From assembly GCF_000145255.1 (NCBI RefSeq), contig NC_014394.1:558001-622000 (forward strand): a DNA stretch of 64,000 bases, written 5' to 3'. The notes beneath the pieces are model-generated. The model had not been told where the DNA came from. It saw only the letters and a list, made by a program, of their open reading frames with translations, and made no database searches. The stretch comes from Gallionella capsiferriformans ES-2. Lineage in GTDB: Bacteria > Pseudomonadota > Gammaproteobacteria > Burkholderiales > Gallionellaceae. Shown in pieces: positions 1 through 8,177 of this stretch (the stretch's first letter is position 1; every line of letters starts with the position of its first letter). Made by a program: the position numbers and the translations under genes.

Positions 1-1313
1 CGGCTGGCAAATTCAAGATGGCGGCTAATCTTGAATATGAAGGGCCTGCGACGCTGTTTCATGGTTATGAGACCCTCGAACATGCAGGCTGCGTACTGGC
101 GCTGTATAAAGACGGTGTGTCGGTTGGCGAACTCAATGAGGGCGACACCGGTGTCGTCGTGCTGGATAACACCCCTTTCTACGCCGAGTCAGGCGGTCAG
201 ACGGGCGACTCGGGCGAGTTGCGCGGTTCGCACGGCATCTTCGCGGTGGAAGATACGCAAAAAATTCAGGCTGCGGTGTTCGGTCACCACGGTGTGTTAA
301 AAACAGGAAAACTGCTGGTCGGTAATGGCGTTCAGGCGCGCGTGAACATGGCGGCGCGCCGTGCGACGGAGCGTAATCACTCGGTGACCCATCTGATGCA
401 TAAAGCATTAAGGGAGGTGCTGGGCGCTCATGTGCAGCAGAAGGGGTCGCAAGTCGATGCGGATAAAACGCGCTTCGACTTTGTGCACAGCCAGCCGGTG
501 ACGGATAGCGAAGTTTTAAGGGTCGAGTTCATCGTCAATGCGGAGATACTCTCCAATGCGGCGAGCCAGTCACGCGTAATGGGGATAGAAGATGCGCAGC
601 AGACCGGCGCGATGATGCTGTTCGGCGAGAAATACGGCGATGAAGTGCGTGTGCTGAATATCGGTAGCTCGATTGAGCTGTGCGGCGGTACGCACGTTGC
701 ACGTACGGGGGATATCGGGCTGTTCAAGATTGTCAGTGAAAGCGGTGTTGCGGCAGGGGTTCGTCGTATTGAGGCGGTCACCGGTGAGGGGGCACTCGAT
801 CTGATCCAGATGCAGCAGCGCCAGTTGCGCGCGGTTGCGGATGCGGTGAAGGCGCAGCCTCATGAGGCTGCAGGCCGTATTGCGCAATTGCTCGATCACC
901 AGAAGTCGCTTGAAAAAGAATTGACTGCGCTCAAATCCAAGCTGGCCTCGGCTCAGGGTGACGAACTGGTGGCTCAGGCACAGGATATTAACGGCGTCAA
1001 AGTACTGGCCGCCTTATTGCCGGGGGCGGATGCGGCGATCTTGCGCGAGACACTGGACAAGTTGAAGGATAAGCTCAAATCGGCTGTCATTTTGCTGGCG
1101 TCGGTGACTGACGGTAAGGTCGCGTTGATTGCGGGTGTCACGGCAGATCAGACGGCCAAGGTGAAAGCCGGCGAACTGGTGAATATGGCAGCACAGAAAG
1201 TCGGCGGTAAAGGCGGCGGCAGGCCGGACATGGCGCAGGCGGGTGGCACGCAACCGGAGCATCTAGCCGCTGCGCTGGCTTCTGTCACGGACTGGGTTCG
1301 CAACAAGTTATAG
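1..1313 (+). CDS. alaS: alanyl-tRNA synthetase, C-terminal part (5' end outside window)
   Basis: This is the editing and C-terminal part of alanyl-tRNA synthetase, which charges tRNA(Ala) and hydrolyses mischarged Ser/Gly-tRNA(Ala). The reading frame is open from base 3, so the gene starts upstream of the window. Visible are the editing-domain HxxxH element in [12 protein letters not shown], the CGGTH element with the second pair of zinc ligands, a coiled-coil-like stretch, and the DHHA1 signature [12 protein letters not shown] close to the C-terminus. The aminoacylation domain is not in view. A second, diverged copy of the last 27 codons lies about 85 bp downstream, which is odd (see findings). 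A bidirectional terminator follows. Confidence 0.95.
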   Translation, partial: AGKFKMAANLEYEGPATLFHGYETLEHAGCVLALYKDGVSVGELNEGDTGVVVLDNTPFYAESGGQTGDSGELRGSHGIFAVEDTQKIQAAVFGHHGVLKTGKLLVGNGVQARVNMAARRATERNHSVTHLMHKALREVLGAHVQQKGSQVDADKTRFDFVHSQPVTDSEVLRVEFIVNAEILSNAASQSRVMGIEDAQQTGAMMLFGEKYGDEVRVLNIGSSIELCGGTHVARTGDIGLFKIVSESGVAAGVRRIEAVTGEGALDLIQMQQRQLRAVADAVKAQPHEAAGRIAQLLDHQKSLEKELTALKSKLASAQGDELVAQAQDINGVKVLAALLPGADAAILRETLDKLKDKLKSAVILLASVTDGKVALIAGVTADQTAKVKAGELVNMAAQKVGGKGGGRPDMAQAGGTQPEHLAAALASVTDWVRNKL

Positions 1314-1352
1314 ATTGGCGAGTCCGGCCTCGCTGGCTGCTCCCGCAAACGG

Positions 1353-1375
1353 CTGATGAAGCGATGCTTCATCAG
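1353..1375. repeat. perfect 10-bp hairpin between alaS and its relic tail
   Basis: CTGATGAAGC and GCTTCATCAG form a perfect 10-bp stem around a GAT loop. A second, outer arm pair (GGCTGC at 1335-1340 and GCAGCC at 1385-1390) makes the block 1335-1390 cruciform-like. It has no T-run, so it does not look like a terminator. It occupies the material that separates the intact alaS end from the relic end. Confidence 0.6.
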
Positions 1376-1398
1376 TAACGTGTCGCAGCCGCACCGGA

Positions 1399-1482
1399 AT
1401 GGCGCAAGCAGGTGGCACGCAACCGGAGCATCTTGCGGCGGCCTTGGCGTCTGTACCTGACTGGGTGCGTAGCAAGCTGTAA
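1399..1482 (+). pseudogene. duplicated alaS 3' end (27-codon relic)
   Basis: Bases 1399-1482 repeat the last 27 codons and stop of alaS. The peptide starts [18 protein letters not shown] and differs from the intact tail at only two residues (Thr to Pro, Asn to Ser). By eye about 17 of 84 bases differ, nearly all at third codon positions. No upstream domain is present and no ribosome binding site is evident, so it is not expected to make a functional product. The synonymous pattern suggests the tail of an orthologous alaS from a relative, or an old displaced native tail, rather than a recent tandem duplication. Confidence 0.75.
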
Positions 1483-1502
1483 ACTTGTCGCATCTGAAAT
1501 TT

Positions 1503-1534
1503 AAAAGAGGCATCCTTAACCGGATGCCTCTTTT
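1503..1534. terminator. bidirectional rho-independent terminator (alaS / pgm)
   Basis: AAAAGAGGCATCC (1503-1515) pairs perfectly with GGATGCCTCTTTT (1522-1534) around a 6-nt loop. A-runs and T-runs on both sides let it act for the plus-strand alaS end and for the convergent minus-strand mutase gene, whose stop codon is at 1537. Confidence 0.9.
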
Positions 1535-1536
1535 AT

Positions 1537-2913
1537 TTAGAACGGCAATTTTAGATTGGGCGCGGCCTGAATAAGCAGGCGGCGGAATTCGTGCTGAATG
1601 CGCAGCAGTGCGGATTCTGTTTCGGCCTCGAAGCGCAACACGATGGCGGGTGTGGTATTGGAGGCTCTCGCTAAGCCGAAGCCGTCTTTATACTCGACGC
1701 GCAGCCCGTCTATCGTGATGATCTCCAGCGCATCGGTGAAACGGGCGTTTTTATTTAGTTCAGCCAGCAGTGCATGATTTTCACCTTCCCGCGTCTTGAT
1801 GTGCAGTTCAGGCGTGCTGCATGAATCGGGCAGCGCGTTAAGGACAGCGGAAGGATCTGCGCCATTGCTTAAGATTTCCAAAAGTCGTGCGCCCGCATAG
1901 AGTCCGTCATCGAAGCCATACCAGCGTTCTTGAAAGAACAGGTGACCGGTCATTTCACCCGCAAGCTGGGCGCCGGTTTCACGCATCTTCGCCTTGATTA
2001 GCGAATGGCCGGTTTTCCAGATGATAGGCACGCCGCCGTGCGATCTTACCCAGTCGAACAGATGGCGGGTCGATTTGATATCGAAGATGACGGTCGCGCC
2101 CTGATTGCGGCTTAACATATCGGCGGCAAACAACATCAGCTGACGATCTGGATAGATGATGTCACCGGTCCGTGTGACTACGCCCAGGCGATCGCCATCG
2201 CCGTCGAATGCAAGCCCCAGTTCGCTGCCGTTGGATTTGACGGCAGCAATGAGGTCTTGCAGATTTTCGGGTATAGACGGATCGGGATGGTGGTTGGGGA
2301 AATGGCCATCCACTTCGCAATACAGTTCCACGACCTCGCAGCCCAGTTGGCGGTAAAGCTCGGCGGCATACGCCCCCGCCACACCGTTGCCGCAGTCGAC
2401 GGTAAGCTTCATCGGTCGCGCCGGTTTAACGTCACAGGCGATGCGGCTGAGATAAGCAGCGCTGATGTCTTGCAGGCTGTAACTGCCGCAGCCTGCTGTT
2501 AAATCGTTTTGTTCGATGCGGCAGCGCAACGCCTGTATCGCCTCACCGAATAACGTCTCGCCAGCCAGTACGATTTTTAAACCGTTGTAGTCGGGCGGGT
2601 TGTGGCTGCCGGTCAGCACCACGCAACAATCGGTGTTTAGATGGAAAGCGGCGAAATAGGCCATCGGCGTTGTCACACAGCCGATGTCGATGACGTCAAT
2701 GCCACTTTTTTGGATGCCGCGTGCAAGTGCTTGACTCAGTTGCGGGCCGGACAGGCGGCCGTCGCGGCCAATCACGATGGTGTGCTGATTGCGTGCAATA
2801 GCTTCAGAACCGATGGCGTGTCCTATGGCTTCAACGACGCAGGAGGTTAGTGTCTTCCCGACGATGCCGCGGATGTCATAGGCTTTAAAAATTTCTCGCT
2901 GTATAGTGTTCAT
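1537..2913 (-). CDS. phosphomannomutase/phosphoglucomutase (AlgC/PMM-PGM family)
   Basis: 458 aa, usual length for bacterial PMM/PGM enzymes, which interconvert hexose 6- and 1-phosphates for LPS, exopolysaccharide and nucleotide-sugar synthesis. The phosphoserine loop TGSHNPPDYNGLK places the catalytic serine at residue 103. The Mg-binding loop DGDGDR is at 237-242 and the sugar-binding GEMTGH loop at 319-324. A C-terminal phosphate-binding stretch contains RASNTTPAIVLRFEA. It starts 30 bp downstream of the GGDEF gene on the same strand, so the two may be co-transcribed. A downstream terminator is shared with alaS. Whether mannose or glucose substrates dominate cannot be read from sequence. 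Confidence 0.93.
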   Translation of the reverse strand: MNTIQREIFKAYDIRGIVGKTLTSCVVEAIGHAIGSEAIARNQHTIVIGRDGRLSGPQLSQALARGIQKSGIDVIDIGCVTTPMAYFAAFHLNTDCCVVLTGSHNPPDYNGLKIVLAGETLFGEAIQALRCRIEQNDLTAGCGSYSLQDISAAYLSRIACDVKPARPMKLTVDCGNGVAGAYAAELYRQLGCEVVELYCEVDGHFPNHHPDPSIPENLQDLIAAVKSNGSELGLAFDGDGDRLGVVTRTGDIIYPDRQLMLFAADMLSRNQGATVIFDIKSTRHLFDWVRSHGGVPIIWKTGHSLIKAKMRETGAQLAGEMTGHLFFQERWYGFDDGLYAGARLLEILSNGADPSAVLNALPDSCSTPELHIKTREGENHALLAELNKNARFTDALEIITIDGLRVEYKDGFGLARASNTTPAIVLRFEAETESALLRIQHEFRRLLIQAAPNLKLPF

Positions 2914-2943
2914 CGACTTGGTGCTCGTTGTTATCGTTGCCGG

Positions 2944-4299
2944 TTATTCCGCTTGGTAAAAGCGAATGGTATTTCGTCCTGCATGCCTAGCCTGATACAT
3001 CGCCGCATTGGCGCAGATGATGATGTCATCTTGGCAGATTTCATGGCCTAGAAAAAGAACCAGACCGATACTGGTCGTGCAATGATATTCTACCTCTGTG
3101 TCAGGCTGCCCCTCGTGTTTGACGGTCAACTGATACGGTGTGGACAGGCAGGCGAGAATTTTTTCCGCAACGCGGGTCGCTTCGATAGTCGAGGCCTGTT
3201 CGTTCGTATCCAGTTCGCTGAGCATGACGACAAACTCATCGCCACAGAAACGGGCCACCGTATCTATTTCCCGCACACAGGCCCGCAAACGGTTTGCGGC
3301 TTCTATTGTCAGTATGTGATCATGGGTGTCGTTGATGGGCTTGAAATTATCCAAGTCGAGGAACATTAACGCGCCATAGCCGCCGCTGCGTTTTCCGGCC
3401 GACATGGCCCGGCTGAGTCTGTCATTGAGCAGACGACGGTTGGGAAGCTGGGTCAGCGGGTCGTAGAAGGCCAATTGTCTGACCTGATCTTCCATTCGTT
3501 TGCGTTCGGTAATGTCGGTGTGCGTGCCGATCAGTCGTATCGGATGCCCCTCCGCGTCACGTGCGACTACCATGCCGCGATCCAGTATCCATTTATAATC
3601 GCCATCTTTACTGAGTACGCGGTGCTCGCTCAGATAGCTGGAGGATTTTCCTGTGAGATAGGCTTGAACGGATGCGAGGGTGCCAGCTTTGTCATCGGGG
3701 TGGATACGCATCTCCCATTCATCCAGACCGTTGCCAACTTCGTTTTCGGCGTAGCCTAGCATCTGTTTCCAGCGTTCGGAATAGAATACGATGTTTTGTG
3801 CGACGTCCCAATCCCACAGGCCGTCCCCTGAACCTTCAATGGCGAATTTCCAGCGAAATTCACTTTCAATCAGTTTGGCTTCCAGTTTTGCGCGTATCAG
3901 TGCGTGTGAAATGGCCTTGCCGAGGGCATTGTGTTCGTATTGTCCCTTAATGACATAGTCCTGTGCCCCTTCTTCTAAGGCGGCAAGCGCAATATCGTTG
4001 TCGTTATTACCGGACAGTACGATGATAGGCACGGTGGGCAACAGCATGCGCATGCGTTTAACCGTGCTGATGCCGAATGAATCGGGCAGACTCAGATCGA
4101 GCAGGATGATATCGGGCCGGTCGAGCACGACCTGCTGTTCAGCCTGTGCTAAGGTCGTCACCCAGGTCACCGGATCAGGAACGATATTCTGGATATAACC
4201 TGCCATGCGCAGGTAGACCCGTATCAATCCATAGTCACCGGTATCGTCTTCAACGGCGAGAATTTTTACACTCAAGACGGAGTTGTCACTCATGCTCAA
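2944..4299 (-). CDS. REC-PAS-GGDEF response regulator / probable diguanylate cyclase
   Basis: 451 aa. An N-terminal receiver domain (about 10-130) has acidic residues in AVEDD, phospho-acceptor Asp68 in LLDLSLPD and Lys118. A PAS domain with PAC motif follows (about 150-265, ending in GTHTDITERKRMEDQ), then a GGDEF domain (about 280-450). The signature reads RFCGDEF (350-356), with Cys in place of the first Gly, and the usual NDxxGHxxGD element is degenerate (INDTHDHILTIEA). The family makes cyclic di-GMP. Activity here is uncertain because of these changes, though single substitutions at the first Gly are tolerated in some enzymes. No sensor kinase is adjacent. Confidence 0.88.
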   Translation of the reverse strand: MSMSDNSVLSVKILAVEDDTGDYGLIRVYLRMAGYIQNIVPDPVTWVTTLAQAEQQVVLDRPDIILLDLSLPDSFGISTVKRMRMLLPTVPIIVLSGNNDNDIALAALEEGAQDYVIKGQYEHNALGKAISHALIRAKLEAKLIESEFRWKFAIEGSGDGLWDWDVAQNIVFYSERWKQMLGYAENEVGNGLDEWEMRIHPDDKAGTLASVQAYLTGKSSSYLSEHRVLSKDGDYKWILDRGMVVARDAEGHPIRLIGTHTDITERKRMEDQVRQLAFYDPLTQLPNRRLLNDRLSRAMSAGKRSGGYGALMFLDLDNFKPINDTHDHILTIEAANRLRACVREIDTVARFCGDEFVVMLSELDTNEQASTIEATRVAEKILACLSTPYQLTVKHEGQPDTEVEYHCTTSIGLVLFLGHEICQDDIIICANAAMYQARHAGRNTIRFYQAE

Positions 4300-4370
4300 C
4301 TTTCATTACTGTGATGAGTTACAAATGGGGTTGTCGTATCTTCAGGTCAGGGCCAACTGACAGGTTTAGC

Positions 4371-5378
4371 TTACAGCACAGGATGTATTTTTTGCCACAC
4401 TAGATCGGGGGTGAGGTGATTCATGCAGTTGAAATGCCCCAGCGGACATTCGCGCTTAAAACAAGGGCTGCATTTGATGTCCAGTTTGACGACTTGCGCG
4501 GAATTGGACAGCGGCGGGGTGAACTCCGGGCTGCTCGAGCCAAACAGGGCGATCAGTGTCCGATCGAGCGCGGCGGCTAGATGCATCAGGCCGGAGTCGT
4601 TGCTGATCACGAGTGTTGCCACCGAGAGCAGCGCGATGGCATCGCTCAAATCGGTGCTGCCACAAAGATTGCGGGTGTCAGGGTTGCCGAGGGCGACTAT
4701 TTTTTCTGCCACTTCACGATCTTTATTCGAGCCGACTAACCAGACTGCATACCCTTGCGCGTGCAGGCGCTGGGCGATTTCGGCAAAATAAGCGATCGGC
4801 CAGCGTTTGGCGGGGCCGTATTCTGCCCCAGGACAAAATACAGCAACGGGTTTTTCGAGCGTGAGACCGAGCTTAGTGAGAGTGGTATCGCGCTGTGCTG
4901 CGGATACGCTCAACTTCGGATTCGCCAGCGGGCGCGGTATGATGCCGAAGCGATCTTCAGCCAGTTCGGCGAAACGCTCTACCATTAGCGGCAGATGGTG
5001 TTTGTTGAGTGGACGGGCATCGTTGAGCAGGCCGTAGCGCAGCTCACCAACGAAACCGGTGCGTAGCGGAATGTTGGCGAAAAAAGGTATCAGTGCGGAT
5101 TTGAGCGAATTAGGTAGTACGATAGCCTGATCGTATTGGCCGGCTCGCAGCTCAACGCCCAGCCGGTAGCGTTCTTTGATATTTAACGCGCCGTGACCGA
5201 AGGGATTGACGATGGCCTGATTGACTTCGGGTAACGCGTGCAGTAATCCCGCCGTCCAGGCCGGGGCCAGTACATCGATCAGGCACCCCGGATGGCGTTG
5301 TTTCAGTCGCATCAGCATCGGCTGCATCAGCATGCAATCGCCTACCCAGCTGGGCCCGATGACTAAAATTTTATGCAT
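4371..5378 (-). CDS. waaF: ADP-heptose--LPS heptosyltransferase II
   Basis: 335 aa from the ATG at 5378. The open frame extends further upstream, but MHKILVIGPSWVGD is the typical family start and the upstream part overlaps the next gene. The protein belongs to glycosyltransferase family 9 and adds the second heptose to the LPS inner core on the inner membrane. Visible are the N-terminal Rossmann-like GPSWVGD loop, the nucleotide-sugar region CPGAEYGPAKRWP, NDSGLMHLAAAL, and the C-terminal FGSSSPEFTPPLS segment. It lies downstream of the zinc-finger gene and ilvE on the same strand, an arrangement common in Betaproteobacteria. Confidence 0.93.
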   Translation of the reverse strand: MHKILVIGPSWVGDCMLMQPMLMRLKQRHPGCLIDVLAPAWTAGLLHALPEVNQAIVNPFGHGALNIKERYRLGVELRAGQYDQAIVLPNSLKSALIPFFANIPLRTGFVGELRYGLLNDARPLNKHHLPLMVERFAELAEDRFGIIPRPLANPKLSVSAAQRDTTLTKLGLTLEKPVAVFCPGAEYGPAKRWPIAYFAEIAQRLHAQGYAVWLVGSNKDREVAEKIVALGNPDTRNLCGSTDLSDAIALLSVATLVISNDSGLMHLAAALDRTLIALFGSSSPEFTPPLSNSAQVVKLDIKCSPCFKRECPLGHFNCMNHLTPDLVWQKIHPVL

Positions 5379-5421
5379 GCTGATGTATTCCCGAGTGTTG
5401 CCGATTGCACGGCAGAACCTG

Positions 5422-5616
5422 CTAGTGGTGAGACTTGGGGCGTTCGCCTTTAAACTTATACAGGGTGCCGCAATACGGGCAGTGCGCCTCGCCCTCACCA
5501 TCGAGTGCCAACGCCACTCTGGGATGCGCGTTCCACAGCTTGGCAGAGGGCATCGGGCAGGTCAGTGGCAGGTCGTGCGCGGTGACGTCGATTTGACGAT
5601 GGGTGATTGTGCTCAC
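5422..5616 (-). CDS. CHCC-type zinc-finger domain protein
   Basis: 64 aa from a GTG start at 5616 with a strong ribosome binding site (TAAGGAG, 7 nt upstream); longer readings run back into ilvE. The protein carries TCP, then AHP, then CPYC near its end, matching the C-H-C-C zinc site of the zf-CHCC family related to the NDUFS6 subunit of complex I. The function of the small bacterial members is unclear. It follows ilvE with 11 bp between its GTG and the ilvE stop and precedes waaF, so the three are probably co-transcribed. Confidence 0.85.
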   Translation of the reverse strand: MSTITHRQIDVTAHDLPLTCPMPSAKLWNAHPRVALALDGEGEAHCPYCGTLYKFKGERPKSHH

Positions 5617-5627
5617 GCTATTTCTCC

Positions 5628-6548
5628 TTAAACGTAGTCCAGCCAGTCGGTATGGTTCGGGTGTCTTCCTGCCACGCAATCGAAGAATGCCTGCTGCAGC
5701 AAAGTGGTAATCGGGCCGCGTGAACCCGCACCAATCTGGCGTTGATCCAGTTCGCGGATCGGGGTCACTTCCGCTGCCGTGCCGGTAAAGAAGGCTTCTT
5801 CTGCACAATAAATTTCATCGCGCGTGATACGCTTTTCAATCACTTCGATGCCCATTTCTTTGGCCAGCGTGATGACGGAGTCGCGGGTAATTCCTTCTAA
5901 GCAGGACGTTAAATCCGGCGTATAGAGGCGGCCCTTTTTCACGATGAACAGGTTTTCGCCCGCGCCTTCAGCCACATAGCCGTCCACATCCAGTAACAGC
6001 GCTTCGTCGTAACCGTCGTTGGCGACTTCCTGATGCGCGAGAATCGAATTGGCGTAGGTTGTCACCGACTTTGCGCGGCACATGTTGACGTTGACATGGT
6101 GACGGGTGAAACTGGATGTCTTGACACGTATACCCTTTTGCATGCCTTCGTCACCCAGATAGGCGCCCCACGGCCAGGCGGCAATGGCCACGTGAGTGGA
6201 TAGGGTGGTTGCAGCAATGCCCATCGCTTCGGATCCATAGAAGCAAATCGGACGGATATAGCAGGATTCGAGTTTGTTGGAGCGCACGACTTCGCGGTGT
6301 GCTTCCATGATTGTTTCTTTGTCATACGGCATCTTCATCTGAAAGATATGTGCCGAATTGAACAGGCGTTCGGTATGCTCGCGCAGTCTGAAAATCGCCG
6401 TGCCTTCCGCAGCCTTATAGGCGCGTACCCCTTCGAATACCCCCATGCCGTAGTGCAGGGTATGGGTCAGTACATGGGTGGTAGCATCGCGCCAGGGCAC
6501 AAGTTTGCCGTCGTGCCAGATAAAACCGTCGCGGTCGGACATGGACAT
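5628..6548 (-). CDS. ilvE: branched-chain amino acid aminotransferase
   Basis: 306 aa, full length for class IV PLP aminotransferases, catalysing the last step of Leu, Ile and Val synthesis. The PLP lysine is Lys160 in [15 protein letters not shown], and the cofactor-binding segment [15 protein letters not shown] follows. The N-terminal [14 protein letters not shown] motif is typical of IlvE rather than D-amino-acid transaminase or ADC lyase. The start at 6548 has AAGGA 8 nt upstream; an ATG two codons on is a less likely alternative. It is the first gene of the minus-strand group with the zinc-finger gene and waaF. Confidence 0.95.
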   Translation of the reverse strand: MSMSDRDGFIWHDGKLVPWRDATTHVLTHTLHYGMGVFEGVRAYKAAEGTAIFRLREHTERLFNSAHIFQMKMPYDKETIMEAHREVVRSNKLESCYIRPICFYGSEAMGIAATTLSTHVAIAAWPWGAYLGDEGMQKGIRVKTSSFTRHHVNVNMCRAKSVTTYANSILAHQEVANDGYDEALLLDVDGYVAEGAGENLFIVKKGRLYTPDLTSCLEGITRDSVITLAKEMGIEVIEKRITRDEIYCAEEAFFTGTAAEVTPIRELDQRQIGAGSRGPITTLLQQAFFDCVAGRHPNHTDWLDYV

Positions 6549-6829
6549 ATTCGTATTCCTTAAGATGGGTCGGTTGCAAAGGTTGGATTCTAGCAGCCTC
6601 GCGGACTTTTTGCATGCCTGCGAAGCCGGACGGAAAACTGTTTTTTCGGTTATACGCGGGCGGAAGCGTATCTTTGATTAAACGGCTGTTCCTTTCGGTG
6701 GGGGGCTAAAGTTAACTCGTAGTTGTTCGCAGTGTTCATTTAAGGTAAATTTCGCACCGGTCACAAACAGGGAACTTATCTGCTTAGGTATTAGTCAGAG
6801 AGGTTCTGTCAAATTTAAGGGGGAATGGT

Positions 6830-7354
6830 ATGACGCAATATAGTAATCGCATGATACTCGTACACTGGCTGACGCTGGCATTGCTTGTCGCTGCGTGGTT
6901 TTTGGGGGAAGAGTTAGCAGAAGCGACAGATGAAAGTCAGGCCACCATCGCGGGGTATCTGGTTCACGGTATCGTGGGTGGTTCGGTGTTGCTGCTGACC
7001 GTTCTGCGTCTACTTTTTCGCCGTCAGGACGGCACGCCGCCTGCCATGGGCGATACGGCGATGGATAAACTGGCCAAAGGTATCCACCATACGCTGTATA
7101 CCGTGCTGTTCCTGTTGCCGGTAAGCGGCATGATCACGATTGCCAGCAGCGATGCGGGTAAAGCCCTGTTGTCTGGCGATGCGAGTCTGTTGCCTGTGGA
7201 TGGTGGTTATGAGCATGTCTTTGCACATGAGGTACATGAAGTGCTGGTCACAACGCTGATTTTGTTGGCGATTGTGCATGTGCTGGGTGCGATCAAGCAT
7301 CAGTTCATCGCGAAAGACGGGTTGATGGAACGCATGTTGCCGCGTCGCAAGTAG
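6830..7354 (+). CDS. cytochrome b561 family membrane protein
   Basis: 174 aa with about four hydrophobic helices (roughly 8-25, 40-60, 90-110 and 140-158). Histidines suitable for haem ligation sit in VHWLT, YLVHGIVGG, HHTLYTVLF and the C-terminal VHVLGAIKHQFI. This matches prokaryotic diheme b561 proteins, which pass electrons between membrane carriers; some are superoxide:ubiquinone oxidoreductases (CybB). A purine-rich ribosome binding site (AAGGGGGAA) precedes the ATG. It is divergent from ilvE and has its own terminator, so it seems to be a single-gene transcript. The physiological partner cannot be inferred. Confidence 0.85.
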   Translation: MTQYSNRMILVHWLTLALLVAAWFLGEELAEATDESQATIAGYLVHGIVGGSVLLLTVLRLLFRRQDGTPPAMGDTAMDKLAKGIHHTLYTVLFLLPVSGMITIASSDAGKALLSGDASLLPVDGGYEHVFAHEVHEVLVTTLILLAIVHVLGAIKHQFIAKDGLMERMLPRRK

Positions 7355-7367
7355 CCCGTATTGCACG

Positions 7368-7405
7368 TTAATAAAAAAGGACACTTCGGTGTCCTTTTTT
7401 ATTAA
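7368..7405. terminator. bidirectional terminator with UUCG tetraloop
   Basis: A perfect inverted repeat (arms 7368-7384 and 7389-7405) closes on a TTCG loop and is flanked by A and T runs. It terminates the cytochrome b561 gene on the plus strand and the convergent LuxR-REC gene on the minus strand. The stop codon of the latter (7402-7404) lies inside the stem. Confidence 0.93.
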
Positions 7406-8007
7406 CGCAGTCTGCGAGCTAAGTTGGTGATGGTAATGGACAGTTCGTCGATGTTGACCGGTTTAGCGAAATAGGCATCCGCTCCGGTGCTTAAGCCTTC
7501 GAGCCGTTCATCCTGCGCGCCCTTGGCGGTCACCATGATGATGCCGCACGGACAATTGGACAGGATGCGCGTGGCAAGCGCCAGTCCATTTTCCTTGCCC
7601 TGTCCGAGTTCGATATCCAAAATGACGACATCGGCTGGCTTTTGAGCCCAGGCTGCGCGCAGACCTTCCCCATCGACGACGCCGATGCTGCTGTAGCCGC
7701 GTTCGTTCAGATTGTCTGTTAAATAATCCCGGTACCACTCGTCATCTTCAACCACGATGACATGTAACGGGGTCGTGAGCGGCAGCGGTGGTGTGAGTCT
7801 GTTGAACTGATTAACCAGTTCGGCAAATGAATTCACCTGCATCCGGCTCATGATTTCGGCGCGGTGCGCCTTGATGGTGTGGACTGATATGCAAAGTTGC
7901 CCGGCAACTTCGAGATTAGTCATGCCGCTCACCAGCAGACGGGCGATCTCTCTTTGGCGCTGGGTGAGCGATTCAAAGTGCGGACGCATCGTTTCAAAAA
8001 TAGTCAT
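7402..8007 (-). CDS. response regulator with inverted order: LuxR-type HTH then REC
   Basis: 201 aa. Residues about 13-68 form a LuxR/FixJ-type helix-turn-helix (LTQRQREIARLLVSGMTNLEVA, then ISVHTIKAHRAEIMSRM). A proline-rich linker (73-80) leads to a receiver domain at about 82-198 with Asp88/Asp89, phospho-acceptor Asp131 in VVILDIELG, Thr160 and Lys182. The usual NarL/FixJ layout is receiver first, so this is a reversed arrangement. All key receiver residues are present, so it should be phosphorylatable. It is divergent from the cluster of REC proteins at 8.2-11.1 kb and may regulate it; a perfect palindrome lies between them. Confidence 0.87.
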   Translation of the reverse strand: MTIFETMRPHFESLTQRQREIARLLVSGMTNLEVAGQLCISVHTIKAHRAEIMSRMQVNSFAELVNQFNRLTPPLPLTTPLHVIVVEDDEWYRDYLTDNLNERGYSSIGVVDGEGLRAAWAQKPADVVILDIELGQGKENGLALATRILSNCPCGIIMVTAKGAQDERLEGLSTGADAYFAKPVNIDELSITITNLARRLR

Positions 8008-8061
8008 ACATTTTACGCATTGTCATCACGCCTTATTTTGCCATATAAATTTGCGAACTAG

Positions 8062-8075
8062 TAGCCATATGGCTA
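8062..8075. promoter_or_regulatory. 14-bp perfect palindrome, candidate operator
   Basis: TAGCCATATGGCTA is a perfect palindrome in the 149-170 bp gap between the divergent LuxR-REC gene and the REC cluster. Size and position fit a dimeric HTH regulator site. The link to the adjacent LuxR-type protein is inference. Confidence 0.4.
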
Positions 8076-8177
8076 ATAGGCATAGGTGAAAAGAACTTTT
8101 ATTATTGGGGTTAATTTGGGCGTTAAATTACTGAGCGTCCATCTGGAGGTTCTAATGTGTCACATAAAGGATTAATC

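Noticed and set aside
1335..1390. Insertion sequence remnant at alaS
   Set aside because: Too short, with no transposase fragment and no target-site duplication that I can see; it is described only as a hairpin filler.
5379..5501. Longer N-terminus for waaF
   Set aside because: The upstream codons are in frame but overlap the zinc-finger gene and lack family similarity; MHKILVIGPSWVGD is the usual start.
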